Assembly: GCF_014197855.1 (NCBI RefSeq)
Contig: NZ_JACIGJ010000003.1
Span: 368,239 to 432,238, forward strand
From: Roseospira marina
Lineage (GTDB): Bacteria; Pseudomonadota; Alphaproteobacteria; Rhodospirillales; Rhodospirillaceae
Reading direction: 5' to 3'
DNA: 64,000 bases
The position numbers were made by a program, and so were the translations under genes. Positions within the stretch are counted from its first letter, which is position 1. Every line of letters begins with the position of its first letter. Shown here one piece after another: positions 9,545 through 20,318 of the stretch. Under the pieces are notes generated by a model that was not told where the DNA came from, made no database searches, and saw only the letters and a program-made list of their open reading frames with translations.

Positions 9545-9755
9545 GACATTCCGCCTCTTACGCGCGGACAGCAGCTCAATCACAAATATCTTAAAGAACA
9601 TTGTTTTGAGGGCGATGAGTGAGCGCGTTAAGAATTTAGTATACAATACGGTATGTCTTTCGGCATAATCCCATCGAATGTAAAGCGTACTCCTGTTGGC
9701 TGCGTATAGCCGCGATGCGGACAGAGCGCGCTGTCATCATGATCGATGTGGAGCC

Positions 9756-10973
9756 ATGGTGCCGTCCGACGAGACACCACACGCCGGGCCGATAGATGCC
9801 CCGTACCTGCTCGCATTGGCCCGCCAAAAAACGGTTGCGTCACGAACAGCGCTTGCGGAAACCATCGCGGCGTTGTTCGCGCAGGACGCCGACAGCCTGA
9901 ACGATCGCGAATTCGCCCTGATGGCGGACATCCTGCGCCGGGTGCTGAAGGAAATCGAGATCGGCGTGCGTCGGCGCATTGCGGCCGAATTCGCCAGTCG
10001 CCCGGACGTGCCCCGCGATCTTCTGACCTTCCTGGCCAACGATGAAATCGATGTGGCCTACCCGGTGCTCAGCCAAAGCCCGGTGCTGCGGGATGCCGAT
10101 CTGGTCGAGGTCATCCGCAACCGCACCCTGGAGCACCAGCTTGCCGTGGCAGTGCGCTTCGAGGTCAGCGAGACGGTGTCCGACGAACTGGTCGGCACCG
10201 GAAACGAAACCGTCATCACCGAGCTTCTGAAAAATCCCGACGCCCGTATTTCCCGCGCCACCTTGGGCTATCTGGTCGAGCAGTCCCAGCGGATCGACGG
10301 TTACCGCGAACCGATCCTGTCGCGCGACGAGTTGCCGGCGGACCTCGCCAAGCGCATGATTTTCTGGGTGTCGGCGGCCCTGCGCAAGGCCATCGTGGAC
10401 CGCTTCGCCCTGGATCCGAACGAGGTCGACACCCTCATGGAGGAAGCCGCCCGCGAAGTCGGGGAGGACACCGTCCACGGCACCACCGCCGCCCGGCGCA
10501 CCGCCGCGGAGCGCCTGGCCGAAGAGCTCAGCGCGGCGGGGCGCAACGACGCCGACCTGATGATCTCTGCCTTGCAGAACGGCGAGGTGTCGCTGTTCGT
10601 CACCCTGTTCGCCCACGCCTCCGGGATGCGCGAGATCCTGGTCCGGCGCATGCTGTTCGAACCCGGCGGCGAAGGGCTGGCCATCGCCTGCAAGGCGATG
10701 AACTTCGCCCGCGAGGATTTCTCGGTGATTTTCCTGTTCTCGCGCAAGGCACGCCCGGTGCCGCCCGCCGTCCTGCGCGACGAACACCACGCGGTCATGG
10801 GCCTGTACGAACGCATGACCGTCGAGGCCTGCCGCAAGGTTCTCACGCGATGGACCCGCGACCACAACTATCTCAGGGCCCTTCTGGAGGTCGATCTGAC
10901 CGCCGCCCCACAGCAGGACCGGGCGCCCTCCGCCGCCCCCTGGGATCCCGAGGGCCCCGGCACCGACGCCTGA
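9756..10973 (+). CDS. DUF2336 domain-containing protein
   Basis: A 405-residue all-helical cytoplasmic protein. The DUF2336 signature is seen in REFALMADILRRVLKEIEIGVRRRIAAEFASRPDVPRDL and in the repeated PVLSQSPVLRDADLVEVI type motif. The family is HEAT-like and abundant in Rhodospirillales, with no proven function. The gene heads a same-strand run DUF2336 / diguanylate cyclase / DUF2336, which suggests a signalling role. ATG 9756 is used. The upstream in-frame codon at 9696 would add 20 residues without family similarity, and the ribosome-binding site is weak in either case. Confidence 0.82.
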   Translation: MVPSDETPHAGPIDAPYLLALARQKTVASRTALAETIAALFAQDADSLNDREFALMADILRRVLKEIEIGVRRRIAAEFASRPDVPRDLLTFLANDEIDVAYPVLSQSPVLRDADLVEVIRNRTLEHQLAVAVRFEVSETVSDELVGTGNETVITELLKNPDARISRATLGYLVEQSQRIDGYREPILSRDELPADLAKRMIFWVSAALRKAIVDRFALDPNEVDTLMEEAAREVGEDTVHGTTAARRTAAERLAEELSAAGRNDADLMISALQNGEVSLFVTLFAHASGMREILVRRMLFEPGGEGLAIACKAMNFAREDFSVIFLFSRKARPVPPAVLRDEHHAVMGLYERMTVEACRKVLTRWTRDHNYLRALLEVDLTAAPQQDRAPSAAPWDPEGPGTDA

Positions 10974-11269
10974 TGTCCGCCGCACCGGCGACACCACGCT
11001 TTCGGGACCGACTGTTTCGTGAGATACACAACGATCCGGTCAGGGTGCCGTGGCGAGCGGCAGGACACCGGCGCCTGGGTCCATCAACGCGCCGCTGACC
11101 GGCGGCACAACCGGACACGGCGCCCCCTGGGCCGACCGGGTCCGGGCCGGAGCATAGGGTCGGGCGCGCGCCGTCGCGCACAGCGTGGTGCTGGCCCGCC
11201 CGGCGTCGGCGGGTCGGAAGGACGGCCCGGCACACCGTACCGGGACGCAGGAGACAGACGGTCGGGTCG

Positions 11270-13129
11270 ATGGTGAGACGGGAGTCCGGGCAAAGGCTGG
11301 AGACAACGGCGACGGGCGCGCGACAGAATGGCGGTGCGCCGGACTCCATTGCGTTGTCCTCGCTCCTGGCGTACGCGGGGCCAGCCGCGCTGTTCGATGG
11401 CGCGGGCCATGTCCTGGCGCAGAATCACCACGCGCACAGTCTGGTCGAGTTGATGGCGCATCCGGACGCTGTGTCCCTCCGCGCCGCCCTGCAAAGCGCC
11501 CTGGACACGGCGATGCCGATCATGCGGTCGGCGCGGGGCCTGGATGACTCCGGCGTAAGCAGCTTCGATCTGACGCTTCTGCCCTCAGCGGACCACCGGG
11601 TCGTTCTGGTGCTGGCGCGCGACACCTCGCTCGACACCTCGCTGCGCAGCGCCCTCGCGGAGAGCCGGGCGCGGTTCAAGGACTTCGTCGACCTGTCGAG
11701 CGACTTCGCCTGGGAAACCGGACTCGACGGGCGCTTGGTGTTTGTCTCGCCGGGCGGCGCCTTGGGCCGTAGCGCCCGCGACTTGGTCGGAACCAACCCG
11801 CTCGACTTGATCGACCCCGGCGGACGCACGGACGCCGGGACCCTGTTCGCGACCCGCCAGCGGCGGCGCGACGTCGAGCTGTGGGCGCGCGACAACCGGG
11901 GCCGCCGGGTCCGCCTGTTGGCCTCCGCGACACCTATTCTCGCCGCCGACAACACATGGCTCGGCACACGCGGCATCTGCCGCGATATAACGGAGCAGCA
12001 CGTCAAGGACGTCGCCCTGCGGCGCGCACAGGAACGCGACCGCGTCCGCAGTCATGTGGTCCGCACGTTCCGCGATCAGGTCGACGTGGAGACCATGCTG
12101 ACCGTGGCGGCCGGGGCCCTGGCCCACGGCGTGGGGGCGACCACCTGCCAGATCCTGCGGCGCTCCACCGAAAGCACGGCCATTCTGCCGCCGCAGGATC
12201 CCGCGGGCACGCCGGAGTTGGTTCTGGGAGGGCGATACGGCCCCGACCTCGGCCCCCCGCCGCCCGCGGCCCTCGCCCGAGCCATGCATGGCGGGGACGA
12301 GACCATGCGCTTCCAGTTCTGGGAAACCCGGACCGAGACGCACGCCATCCTCGCGATCGGCACCAGTCACCGCCAGGCTCCGAACGGCGCGGTCGTCCTG
12401 TGGCGGCCCGCCGAGCGGGGCGCCTGGACGGCCGACGACCGCTTGCTCATCCTGGATGTTGCGGGGCAGGTCGGCATCGCGAACGAGCAGATTGCCCGCT
12501 ACGAAACCGTCCGCGACCAATCCCGGACCGACCCCCTGACGGGCCTGCTCAACCGGCGCGGCTTCATGCTGGACGTGGAGCGACGGTTGCGACGTCTGGC
12601 CCACTCCGAGCGTCCGGCCGCGCTGCTCTACATCGATCTGGACAATTTCAAGCCGGTCAACGACCGCTACGGCCACGCGCGCGGCGATCAGGTGCTGATC
12701 CTGATGGCCGAAATCCTGTCGACACGCACGCGCCCAACCGACCTGATCGCCCGGCTGGGCGGGGACGAGTTCGCCGTCTGGCTGGAAGACGCGGATGCCG
12801 AAGGCTCCCGCCTCAAGGCCGACAACCTGTTGTCGGGCAGCGCGCTCCTGCGGACCCTCAGCGCGGACACGGCAGCCCCTCTGTCGATGTCGATCGGAAT
12901 CGCGGTCACCTCCGGCGCGCGGCCGGAAACGGTCGAATCCCTGTGTGACCGCGCCGATGCGGCCATGTATCGGGCCAAACAGACCGGCAAGAGCCGCCAT
13001 TTCCTGGCCGCACCCCCGCCCGACACCCCGCCCGACACCCCGCCGGGCGGCCCGCCCGACGCCCCCCCGACCGGAGGGAGCGCATCCGAACCGACCCACC
13101 ACGGCATCGCGGGAAGCTCGGAAGGATGA
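11270..13129 (+). CDS. diguanylate cyclase with PAS and GAF-like sensory regions
   Basis: A 619-residue cytoplasmic protein that should make cyclic di-GMP from two GTP. Order: a poorly conserved N-terminal region (about 20-125), a PAS domain (about 140-245, FKDFVDLSSDFAWETGLDGR to CRDITEQ), a GAF-like region (about 270-410) and a GGDEF domain (about 425-590). The GGDEF motif is intact at 497-501 (RLGGDEFAVWL), so activity is expected. A typical RxxD inhibitory site is not obvious. The C-terminal tail is Pro-rich low complexity. The stop overlaps the next DUF2336 start by four bases (ATGA). Confidence 0.9.
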   Translation: MVRRESGQRLETTATGARQNGGAPDSIALSSLLAYAGPAALFDGAGHVLAQNHHAHSLVELMAHPDAVSLRAALQSALDTAMPIMRSARGLDDSGVSSFDLTLLPSADHRVVLVLARDTSLDTSLRSALAESRARFKDFVDLSSDFAWETGLDGRLVFVSPGGALGRSARDLVGTNPLDLIDPGGRTDAGTLFATRQRRRDVELWARDNRGRRVRLLASATPILAADNTWLGTRGICRDITEQHVKDVALRRAQERDRVRSHVVRTFRDQVDVETMLTVAAGALAHGVGATTCQILRRSTESTAILPPQDPAGTPELVLGGRYGPDLGPPPPAALARAMHGGDETMRFQFWETRTETHAILAIGTSHRQAPNGAVVLWRPAERGAWTADDRLLILDVAGQVGIANEQIARYETVRDQSRTDPLTGLLNRRGFMLDVERRLRRLAHSERPAALLYIDLDNFKPVNDRYGHARGDQVLILMAEILSTRTRPTDLIARLGGDEFAVWLEDADAEGSRLKADNLLSGSALLRTLSADTAAPLSMSIGIAVTSGARPETVESLCDRADAAMYRAKQTGKSRHFLAAPPPDTPPDTPPGGPPDAPPTGGSASEPTHHGIAGSSEG

Positions 13130-14442
13130 GCGACCTGCTTCGGCACCTGCTCCTGGGGGAGGCCGGCGGCGCGCTATCATACGAGGAAGCCCGGGCGCTG
13201 GCGGCACAGGACGACGTGAGCGTGCGGCGGATCCTGGCAGGCCGACCGGATCTGCCCCCCGAGGTTCTGTACTTCCTGGCCCGGGACCCGGACACCGACG
13301 TCCGGCGCATCATCGCCGGTAACGCCAACACGCCGCTGAAGGCCTCCATTGTCCTGACGGAGGACGGCGACACGGAGGTGCGCCTGACCCTTGTGGAGCG
13401 CATCGCCCGCCTCGCCCCCGGCTTGACCGCCGACGAACGAGACCAAGTCCGCCGGGACGCGCACACGGTCCTGGCCCGGCTGGCCCGCGACGAAATCCCC
13501 CGCGTTCGCGCCCTATTATCCGAACATTTGAAGGACTGTCCGAGCGTGCTGCCGGACGTCATCAACCGGCTGGCGCGCGACGCCGAACTTGCGGTGGCCG
13601 CGCCGGTGCTGACCTTCAGCCCGGTCCTCACCGACGACGACCTGCTGGACATCATCCGGCGCCAGCCGGGCAGTGGCGCACTGTCGGCCATCGCCCGCCG
13701 TCCGGCCGGCCTGCGCGAGTCCGTCACGGACGCCCTGGCCGCCAGCGACGACATCACCGCCATCGCCGACATGCTGGCCAATCAGGGCGCCCAGATTCGC
13801 GAGGAGACGCTGGATCGACTGATTGACCGCGCCGGAACCCTCCCGGATTGGCACGAGCCGCTGGTCCGGCGCCCTCGGCTGCCCCTTGGCGCCGCCCAGC
13901 GGCTGGCCATGTTCGTGTCGGACACCCTCGTGCAGGCGCTCATGCTGCGCCGGGACCTGTCCCCCGGGGAGGGCATGGCGGTTGCCAACAACGTCCGCGA
14001 GCGTCTCGCCCGCGCCGGCGGCGACGGAGACGGAGACGTCCTGAACTTCAGCCCCGGCTGGTACGAGACGCTGCGGCTCCGGCACGCCCGTGTGGCGGAG
14101 GAGAGCGCCCAGGGCATCCCCCTTGAGGCCCGGCTGCTCATGGCCATGACCGCGGGCAAACGTACCGAGTGTATCGCCGTGCTCGCCGGGATGGCCGGCG
14201 TCAGCCCGGCCGCGGTCGCGGCGGCAGTCAAGGTGGCAAGCCCGAAGGGCTTGGCGGCCATGGCATGGAAGGCCGGACTGTCGGCGGACATCGGCGCCCG
14301 CCTGCAACACTGGCTGGCCGGCATTCCCCCCGAGGACGTTCTGGCCCCGGACCCCGCAACCGGCGACTATGCGCTGAGCACCGCCGAGATGGCGTGGCAG
14401 GTCGAAATGTTCTGCGAAGCGGAAGCCCGCGGCCCCTCCTGA
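13126..14442 (+). CDS. DUF2336 domain-containing protein (second copy)
   Basis: A 438-residue helical-repeat protein. It opens with HEAT-like units (VSVRRILAGRPDLPPEVLYFLARDPDTDVRRII). The DUF2336 core PVLTFSPVLTDDDLLDIIRRQ matches the equivalent part of the copy at 9756-10973 (PVLSQSPVLRDADLVEVIRNR). It is translationally coupled to the diguanylate cyclase through the ATGA overlap, so the two proteins are probably made together and may act in one c-di-GMP module (inference). No catalytic motif is recognised. Confidence 0.85.
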   Translation: MSDLLRHLLLGEAGGALSYEEARALAAQDDVSVRRILAGRPDLPPEVLYFLARDPDTDVRRIIAGNANTPLKASIVLTEDGDTEVRLTLVERIARLAPGLTADERDQVRRDAHTVLARLARDEIPRVRALLSEHLKDCPSVLPDVINRLARDAELAVAAPVLTFSPVLTDDDLLDIIRRQPGSGALSAIARRPAGLRESVTDALAASDDITAIADMLANQGAQIREETLDRLIDRAGTLPDWHEPLVRRPRLPLGAAQRLAMFVSDTLVQALMLRRDLSPGEGMAVANNVRERLARAGGDGDGDVLNFSPGWYETLRLRHARVAEESAQGIPLEARLLMAMTAGKRTECIAVLAGMAGVSPAAVAAAVKVASPKGLAAMAWKAGLSADIGARLQHWLAGIPPEDVLAPDPATGDYALSTAEMAWQVEMFCEAEARGPS

Positions 14443-14583
14443 CGGTGGGAGCCGGACCGTCCGGTCCACCGTGCCGCCCCTGCCCCCGAGGACCGCCTGG
14501 GCTTGACCGGGCTCCCGTCGGGTCGCACTATCCATTTGGCGAAGCCCTGATTTTTCCGGCCCCGAGGAGTCTCAAGCCCAACA

Positions 14584-15294
14584 ATGACCGGCCCGCCTTC
14601 CCCGAAACAGCGTGGCGCCCTGGCGGGAGGGGTGCCGATCACGGCACGGACGCTGCTGCCGGTCGTGGTGCTGCTGGTGGGCGTTATGGGCCTGGCCGAG
14701 ACGGCGCCCGCCCTGGGACAGGCCACCGCCGCCCCTCCCGCCCCGCCCCCGACCCTCGACGCCGATGACGCGGACGAGGCGGTCGAGGAGGGTCCGGCGG
14801 ACAGTGAGACGGTCGAAGACGACGTGAGCGAGGAGGAGACCGCCCCGTCCGGTCCGGTCCTCGGCCCCAGCGGCCTTCCCCTTCCCCGCTTCGTGGCGCT
14901 GAAGAGCGACCGGGTCAACATGCGGATCGGCCCGGGCATCCGCTTCCCCGTTGCCTGGGTGTACGAACGCAAGGGCCTGCCGCTGGAGATCGTGCGCGAG
15001 AGCGAGGACTGGCGGAATGTCCGCGACCCGTCGGGCGTGGAGGGCTGGATTCACACGGTCATGCTGACCTCCGGCACGCGCACGGCGATGGTGACTGGCG
15101 AGGGGCGCCAGCTGCTCATGCGGCGGCCGACGCCGGACGCCGACGCGGTTGCCGAGGTCGAGCCGGGCGTGGTGGTCACCCTGCTGCAATGCCCGCCCGA
15201 TGGCCAACACTGCCGGATCGAGGCCGGAAGCTTCCAGGGCTGGCTGGCTCGCTCCGCCCTATGGGGGGTCTATCCCGGCGAGGATATCGAGTGA
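14584..15294 (+). CDS. exported SH3-domain protein
   Basis: A 236-residue protein with an N-terminal signal or anchor helix (about residues 19-40, LLPVVVLLVGVMGLAETAPA) and an acidic Asp/Glu-rich linker (about 55-95). Two tandem bacterial SH3-type segments follow: SDRVNMRIGPGIRFPVAWVYERKG and a second in [20 protein letters not shown]. Bacterial SH3 domains of this kind bind cell-wall peptides or other periplasmic ligands. The stop overlaps the GTG of the MFS gene (GTGA), so the two are coupled. Confidence 0.85.
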   Translation: MTGPPSPKQRGALAGGVPITARTLLPVVVLLVGVMGLAETAPALGQATAAPPAPPPTLDADDADEAVEEGPADSETVEDDVSEEETAPSGPVLGPSGLPLPRFVALKSDRVNMRIGPGIRFPVAWVYERKGLPLEIVRESEDWRNVRDPSGVEGWIHTVMLTSGTRTAMVTGEGRQLLMRRPTPDADAVAEVEPGVVVTLLQCPPDGQHCRIEAGSFQGWLARSALWGVYPGEDIE

Positions 15295-16616
15295 TCGCCG
15301 GCCCACCGCCGGACAGAGAGCCGCCGCCTCGGGTCGCGCCCGCCGTCGCGTGGTGCCTGTATGACTGGGCCAACTCGGCCTTTCCCACCGTCATCGCGAC
15401 GTTCGTCTTTTCGGCCTACTTCACCAAGGCCGTCGCGGAGACCCCGGAGCAGGGCACAACCCTGTGGGCCTGGGCCACCGCCCTGTCGGGCCTGTTGATC
15501 GCGGTGCTGAGCCCGACCCTCGGCGCCATCGCCGACCGGGGCCGGCAACGCAAGCCCTGGCTGGCTGGGTTCTCCATCCTCACCATCGTGGCATCCGGCC
15601 TGCTGTATTTCGTCGCACCCGACCCGGCGTTCGCGCTGCTGGGCCTCGCGCTGGTGGTCATCGCGAACACCGGCTTCGAGGTCGGGATCGTGTTCTACAA
15701 TGCGCTTCTGCCCGCGGTCGCGCCGGAACGCTGGCTCGGCCGGATCTCCGGCTGGGGTTGGGGGCTGGGCTACGCGGGCGGTCTGGCCGGCTTGGTGATC
15801 GCACTGTTCCTGTTCGTGCAGGCCGATCCGCCGCCCTTCGGGCTCGATCCCGGTCCGGGCGCGCTGGAGCCGATCCGCGCGACCTGCCTGTTGGTGGCGG
15901 TGTGGTACGCCGCCTTTGCCTGGCCGCTGTTCGTCTGGGTGCCCGACCGCGCGCCGGATGAATCCGGTCCGGCTGTTCGCCTACCGGCCCTGGCCGCCGC
16001 GCGGCAGGGCTTGGCGACGCTCTGGATCACCCTGAAGGCTCTACCGAACAGCGACCCGAACCTGCTGCGGTTCCTGATCGCGCGCATGCTCTACACCGAC
16101 GGGCTGAACACGCTGTTCGCCTTCGGCGGCATCTACGCCGCCGGCACGTTCGGCATGGGGTTCGACCAGATCGTGCTGTTCGGCATCGCCATGAACGTCG
16201 CCGCCGGCCTGGGGGCCGCCGCGTTCGCCTGGGTCGATGATGGGATCGGCTCGCGAACCACGGTGATCCTCGGCCTGATCGGCCTGACCGGGTTCGGCAT
16301 CGGGATCCTGCTGGTCGAGGACGTGACGTGGTTCTGGATCCTCGGCCTGTCCATGAGCGTGTTCTTCGGCCCCGTGCAGGCGCCCAGCCGCACGCTGATG
16401 GCCCGCCTCGCCCCGCCGGAGACCCGGGCGGAGATGTTCGGCCTGTTCGCCCTATCCGGGCGCATCACGGCCTTTCTGGGGCCGCTGGTGCTGGGCTGGG
16501 TGGTGGCCGTGACCGACAGCCAGCGCCTGGGCATGGCCTCGATCCTGGTGTTCCTGGTGCCGGGCCTGCTGCTGATGCTGACGGTCCGCGACCGTCCAGC
16601 CGCCGGGCCGGCCTGA
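15291..16616 (+). CDS. UMF1-family MFS transporter
   Basis: A 441-residue inner-membrane transporter with about 12 predicted helices. The N-terminal WCLYDWANSAFPTVIATFVFSAYF is the hallmark of the UMF1/Atg22-like branch of the major facilitator superfamily. LSPTLGAIADRGRQRKPWL matches the inter-helix 2-3 MFS motif. The GTG start overlaps the preceding TGA, and no ATG fits the conserved N-terminus. The substrate is unknown; some eukaryotic Atg22 members export amino acids. Confidence 0.9.
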   Translation: MIAGPPPDREPPPRVAPAVAWCLYDWANSAFPTVIATFVFSAYFTKAVAETPEQGTTLWAWATALSGLLIAVLSPTLGAIADRGRQRKPWLAGFSILTIVASGLLYFVAPDPAFALLGLALVVIANTGFEVGIVFYNALLPAVAPERWLGRISGWGWGLGYAGGLAGLVIALFLFVQADPPPFGLDPGPGALEPIRATCLLVAVWYAAFAWPLFVWVPDRAPDESGPAVRLPALAAARQGLATLWITLKALPNSDPNLLRFLIARMLYTDGLNTLFAFGGIYAAGTFGMGFDQIVLFGIAMNVAAGLGAAAFAWVDDGIGSRTTVILGLIGLTGFGIGILLVEDVTWFWILGLSMSVFFGPVQAPSRTLMARLAPPETRAEMFGLFALSGRITAFLGPLVLGWVVAVTDSQRLGMASILVFLVPGLLLMLTVRDRPAAGPA

Positions 16617-16697
16617 TATCGGATTGCTTGTTCCGGACCGGGTGCGGCCTATACTCCGCGCCCGCAAAATCCACGCCGGAACAAGGGGGATGGGATC

Positions 16698-17954
16698 ATG
16701 GCGGCGGTGCAGGGTCTTCTGGGGGTCGTCGCGACGGTGGCGCTGTGCTGGCTGCTGAGTGAGCAGCGGCGCGCCATTCCGTGGCGCCCGGTGCTGATCG
16801 GGCTGGCGTTGCAGCCGATTCTGGCCCTGATCCTGCTGAAGACCCCCGGGGCCGCGACCGTGTTCCTCTGGCTCAATGGGGCCGTCCTGGCCCTCCAGGA
16901 GGCCACCGAGGCCGGGACGGCCTTCGTGTTCGGCTTCGTCGGCGGCGCGCCGCTCCCGTTCGAGGAGCCCTATCCCGGTGCCGCCTATGTGCTGGCGTTC
17001 CGGGCCCTGCCGTTGATCCTGGTGGTCAGCGCCCTCACCTCGGTGCTGTTCTACTGGCGCATCCTACCCGTGATCGTGCAGGGGATCGCCTGGGGGCTGC
17101 GCCGGACCATGGGCGTGGGCGGCGCGGTCGGGCTGTCCGCCGCCGCCAACATCTTCGTGGGCATGGTCGAATCGCCGCTGTTCATCCGGCCGTATATCGA
17201 AAAAATGGGCCGGGGCGAGCTGTTCATGATGATGACCGTCGGCATGGCCACCATCGCCGGCACCATGATGGTGATCTACGCCAGCATCCTGGGGGGGCTG
17301 CTCGACGCGCCGCTGGCGCATATCCTGATCGCCTCCATCATCAGCGCGCCCGCCGCGCTGGCGATCGCGCTCATGCTGGTGCCGGGTGATCCGGAGGAAG
17401 CCCCGACGGAGGCCAAGTTCAAGCTGCCCCCGCCCGAGGCGCATTCGACCATGGAGGCGGTGCTTCTCGGCACGCGCGACGGCATCACCCTGGTCATCAA
17501 CGTCACGGCCATGCTTCTGGTGATGGTGGCGCTGGTCAGTCTGGTGAATCAGGCGCTCGGGCTGCTGCCGGACGTGGGCGGCGAACCCCTGACGCTGCAA
17601 CATATCCTCGGCTGGATCATGGCCCCGGTGGTCTGGCTGATCGGCATTCCCTGGAGCGAGGCCACGGCGGCCGGGGCCCTAATGGGCACCAAGACCATCC
17701 TGAACGAGATGCTGGCCTACCTCGACATGGCCAATCTGCCGGCCGATGCGCTCTCGCCCAAGAGCGAGTTGATCATGGCCTACGCGCTGTGCGGCTTCGC
17801 CAACTTCGGCTCATTGGGGATCATGCTGGGGGGCCTGACCGCCATGGCGCCGGAGCGCCGCGCCGATATCGTGAGCCTGGGCGGCCGCACCATCCTGTCC
17901 GGTACCCTGGCCACCCTGATGACCGGTGCCGTGGTGGGGTTGGTGGCCGGGTAG
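16698..17954 (+). CDS. concentrative nucleoside transporter (NupC/CNT family)
   Basis: A 418-residue cation-coupled nucleoside importer. Family features in order: N-terminal helices, FVFGFVGGAPLPF, the NIFVGMVESPLFIRPYI region that contributes to the nucleoside site, GMATIAGTMMVIYASILG, a C-terminal NVTAMLLVMVALVSLVN helix, and ALCGFANFGSLGIMLGGL. The start has AAGGGGGA about 8 bases upstream. It stands alone between the MFS gene and parC. Purine/pyrimidine preference cannot be read. Confidence 0.92.
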   Translation: MAAVQGLLGVVATVALCWLLSEQRRAIPWRPVLIGLALQPILALILLKTPGAATVFLWLNGAVLALQEATEAGTAFVFGFVGGAPLPFEEPYPGAAYVLAFRALPLILVVSALTSVLFYWRILPVIVQGIAWGLRRTMGVGGAVGLSAAANIFVGMVESPLFIRPYIEKMGRGELFMMMTVGMATIAGTMMVIYASILGGLLDAPLAHILIASIISAPAALAIALMLVPGDPEEAPTEAKFKLPPPEAHSTMEAVLLGTRDGITLVINVTAMLLVMVALVSLVNQALGLLPDVGGEPLTLQHILGWIMAPVVWLIGIPWSEATAAGALMGTKTILNEMLAYLDMANLPADALSPKSELIMAYALCGFANFGSLGIMLGGLTAMAPERRADIVSLGGRTILSGTLATLMTGAVVGLVAG

Positions 17955-18040
17955 CGCACGCGCCACACGGGGCGGTGCCCGGCCCCGCCCCGTGCACATC
18001 CTCTTGATCCCCGCGCCCGTCCCGGCGCATTGTCCCGGCC

Positions 18041-20314
18041 ATGACCACCACGACCAAGACACCCCCGCCGCCGCCCTCGGGCGGTGAGGAGATTCGCGAC
18101 ACCCCGCTCGCCGACGCCCTCGGCGAGCGGTATCTGGCCTATGCGCTGTCGACCATCGTCGCGCGCTCGCTGCCCGACGTGCGCGACGGCCTCAAACCCG
18201 TGCACCGCCGCCTGCTGTTCGCCATGCGGCAGTTGAAGCTCGACCCGACCGGCGGCTTCAAGAAATGCGCCCGCGTCGTCGGCGACGTCATCGGTAAGTA
18301 CCACCCGCACGGCGACACGGCGGTGTACGACGCCATGGTGCGCCTCGCCCAGTCCTTCGCGGTCCGTTGGCCGCTGGTCGAGGGCCAGGGCAACTTCGGC
18401 AACATCGACGGCGATAACGCGGCCGCGATGCGTTACACCGAGGCGCGCCTGACCGCCGTGGCCCAGGCCATGATGGAGGGCCTGGACGAGGACGCCGTCG
18501 ACTTCGGCCCCACCTATGACGGCGAGGAAGATGAACCCCGGGTCATGCCGGCGGCCTTCCCCAACCTGCTCGCCAACGGCGCCCAGGGCATTGCGGTCGG
18601 CATGGCGACCAGCATTCCGCCGCACAATGTGGGCGAAATCTGCGACGCCCTCGCCGTGTTGATCGACAACCGCGAGACGCCGATCTCCGATCTTGTCGCC
18701 AAGCTGCCGGGGCCGGACTTCCCCACCGGCGGTGTGCTCGTGGAATCCGCCGCGTCGATCCGCGAGTCCTACGCCACCGGCCGGGGCGCCTTCCGGCTGC
18801 GGGCGCGGTGGACCGAGGAGAAGCTCAGCCACGGCCTGTTCCAGATCGTCGTGACCGAGATCCCCTATCAGGTGCAGAAGGCGAAGCTGATCGAGCGCAT
18901 CGCCGACCTGCTGACCAACCGCAAGCTGCCCCTGCTGGCCGACGTGCGCGACGAATCGGCGGAAGACGTGCGCATCGTGCTGGAGCCGCGCAGCCGCTCC
19001 GTCGATCCCAAAACGCTGATGGAGCAGCTTTTCCGCCAGACCGAGCTGGAGACCCGCGCCAGCCTCAACATGAACGTGCTGGACGCCGACGGCGTGCCCC
19101 GCGTCATGGACCTGCGCGAGGTGCTGCTGGCGTTCCTGGACCACCGCCACGCGGTGCTGGTGCGCCGCACCCGCCACCGCCTGGACAAGATCGCCCACCG
19201 GCTGGAGGTGCTGGGCGGCTATCTGATCGCCTACCTCAACCTCGACGAGGTGATCCGGATCATCCGCGAAGAGGACCACCCCAAGGCCGTACTGATCGAC
19301 ACCTTCGACCTGACCGACGTGCAGGCCGAGGCCATCCTGAACATGCGGCTGCGCTCCTTGCGCAAGCTGGAGGAGATGGAGATCCGCAAGGAGCACGACG
19401 GGCTCTCGGCGGAGCAGGCCGACTTGCAGGACCTGCTGGCGGATTCCGGCCGCCGCTGGACCCGCATCGGCGAGCAGGTGGCGCAGATCAAGCAGGACTT
19501 CGGCCAGCACACCGACCTGGGCAAGCGCCGCACCACGCTCGGCGAGGCCCCGGTGGTGACCGAGGTCCCGATCGAGGCCATGGTGGAGCGCGAACCGATC
19601 ACCGTGATCCTGTCGCGCATGGGCTGGATCCGCGCGCTGAAGGGCCACCCGGAGGAGATCGGGGATCCCCGCTTCAAGGATGGCGACAGCCTGCAAACGG
19701 TGATCCGCGCCCAAACGACGGACAAGCTGCTGCTGTTCGCCTCCAACGGGCGCTACTACACCATCGCCGGCGACCGCATCCCGCGCGGCCGGGGCTTCGG
19801 TGAGCCGGTGCGGCTGATGGTCGACGTCCCCAACGACGCCGCCCTGGTGGACCTGCATGTGCACCGTCCGGGGGCGAAGCGGCTGCTGGCGGCCTCCGAC
19901 GGGCGCGGCTTCGTCGTGGAGGAGGCCGAATGCGTCGGCCAGACCAAGAACGGCAAGCAGGTGCTCACCCCCGCCAAGGGCGCGGTGGCGATGATCAGCC
20001 GGCCGCTCGATCCCAACGGGGTGGAGGGCGACCACGTCGCCTGCGTCGGCACTCACCGCAAACTGCTGATCTTCCCGCTCGATCAGGTCGCCACCCTGAC
20101 CAAGGGGCGGGGCGTGACCCTGATGCGGCTGAAGGACGCCGCGCTGTCCGACGTGATCGTGATCCGCAAGGCGGACGGCCTGAGCTGGCCGAGCGGGGAG
20201 CGCACCCGAACCGAAAGCGATCTGACGCCCTGGCTGGGCAACCGCGCGGCCGTGGGCAAGCTGCCGCCGCGCGGCTTCCCGCGCGACAACACGTTCGGCG
20301 GCGGGGGCTCCTGA
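18041..20314 (+). CDS. parC: DNA topoisomerase IV subunit A
   Basis: The breakage-reunion subunit of topoisomerase IV, which decatenates daughter chromosomes with ParE. 757 residues. The catalytic tyrosine is Y132 in [12 protein letters not shown]. The winged-helix region holds [16 protein letters not shown] (about 46-62) and [20 protein letters not shown] shorter C-terminal beta-propeller ([17 protein letters not shown] type blades) and the absence of a GyrA-box of the QRRGGKG form favour ParC over GyrA. The Ser/Asp quinolone-determining stretch reads [10 protein letters not shown]. Confidence 0.95.
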   Translation: MTTTTKTPPPPPSGGEEIRDTPLADALGERYLAYALSTIVARSLPDVRDGLKPVHRRLLFAMRQLKLDPTGGFKKCARVVGDVIGKYHPHGDTAVYDAMVRLAQSFAVRWPLVEGQGNFGNIDGDNAAAMRYTEARLTAVAQAMMEGLDEDAVDFGPTYDGEEDEPRVMPAAFPNLLANGAQGIAVGMATSIPPHNVGEICDALAVLIDNRETPISDLVAKLPGPDFPTGGVLVESAASIRESYATGRGAFRLRARWTEEKLSHGLFQIVVTEIPYQVQKAKLIERIADLLTNRKLPLLADVRDESAEDVRIVLEPRSRSVDPKTLMEQLFRQTELETRASLNMNVLDADGVPRVMDLREVLLAFLDHRHAVLVRRTRHRLDKIAHRLEVLGGYLIAYLNLDEVIRIIREEDHPKAVLIDTFDLTDVQAEAILNMRLRSLRKLEEMEIRKEHDGLSAEQADLQDLLADSGRRWTRIGEQVAQIKQDFGQHTDLGKRRTTLGEAPVVTEVPIEAMVEREPITVILSRMGWIRALKGHPEEIGDPRFKDGDSLQTVIRAQTTDKLLLFASNGRYYTIAGDRIPRGRGFGEPVRLMVDVPNDAALVDLHVHRPGAKRLLAASDGRGFVVEEAECVGQTKNGKQVLTPAKGAVAMISRPLDPNGVEGDHVACVGTHRKLLIFPLDQVATLTKGRGVTLMRLKDAALSDVIVIRKADGLSWPSGERTRTESDLTPWLGNRAAVGKLPPRGFPRDNTFGGGGS

Positions 20315-20318
20315 CACC

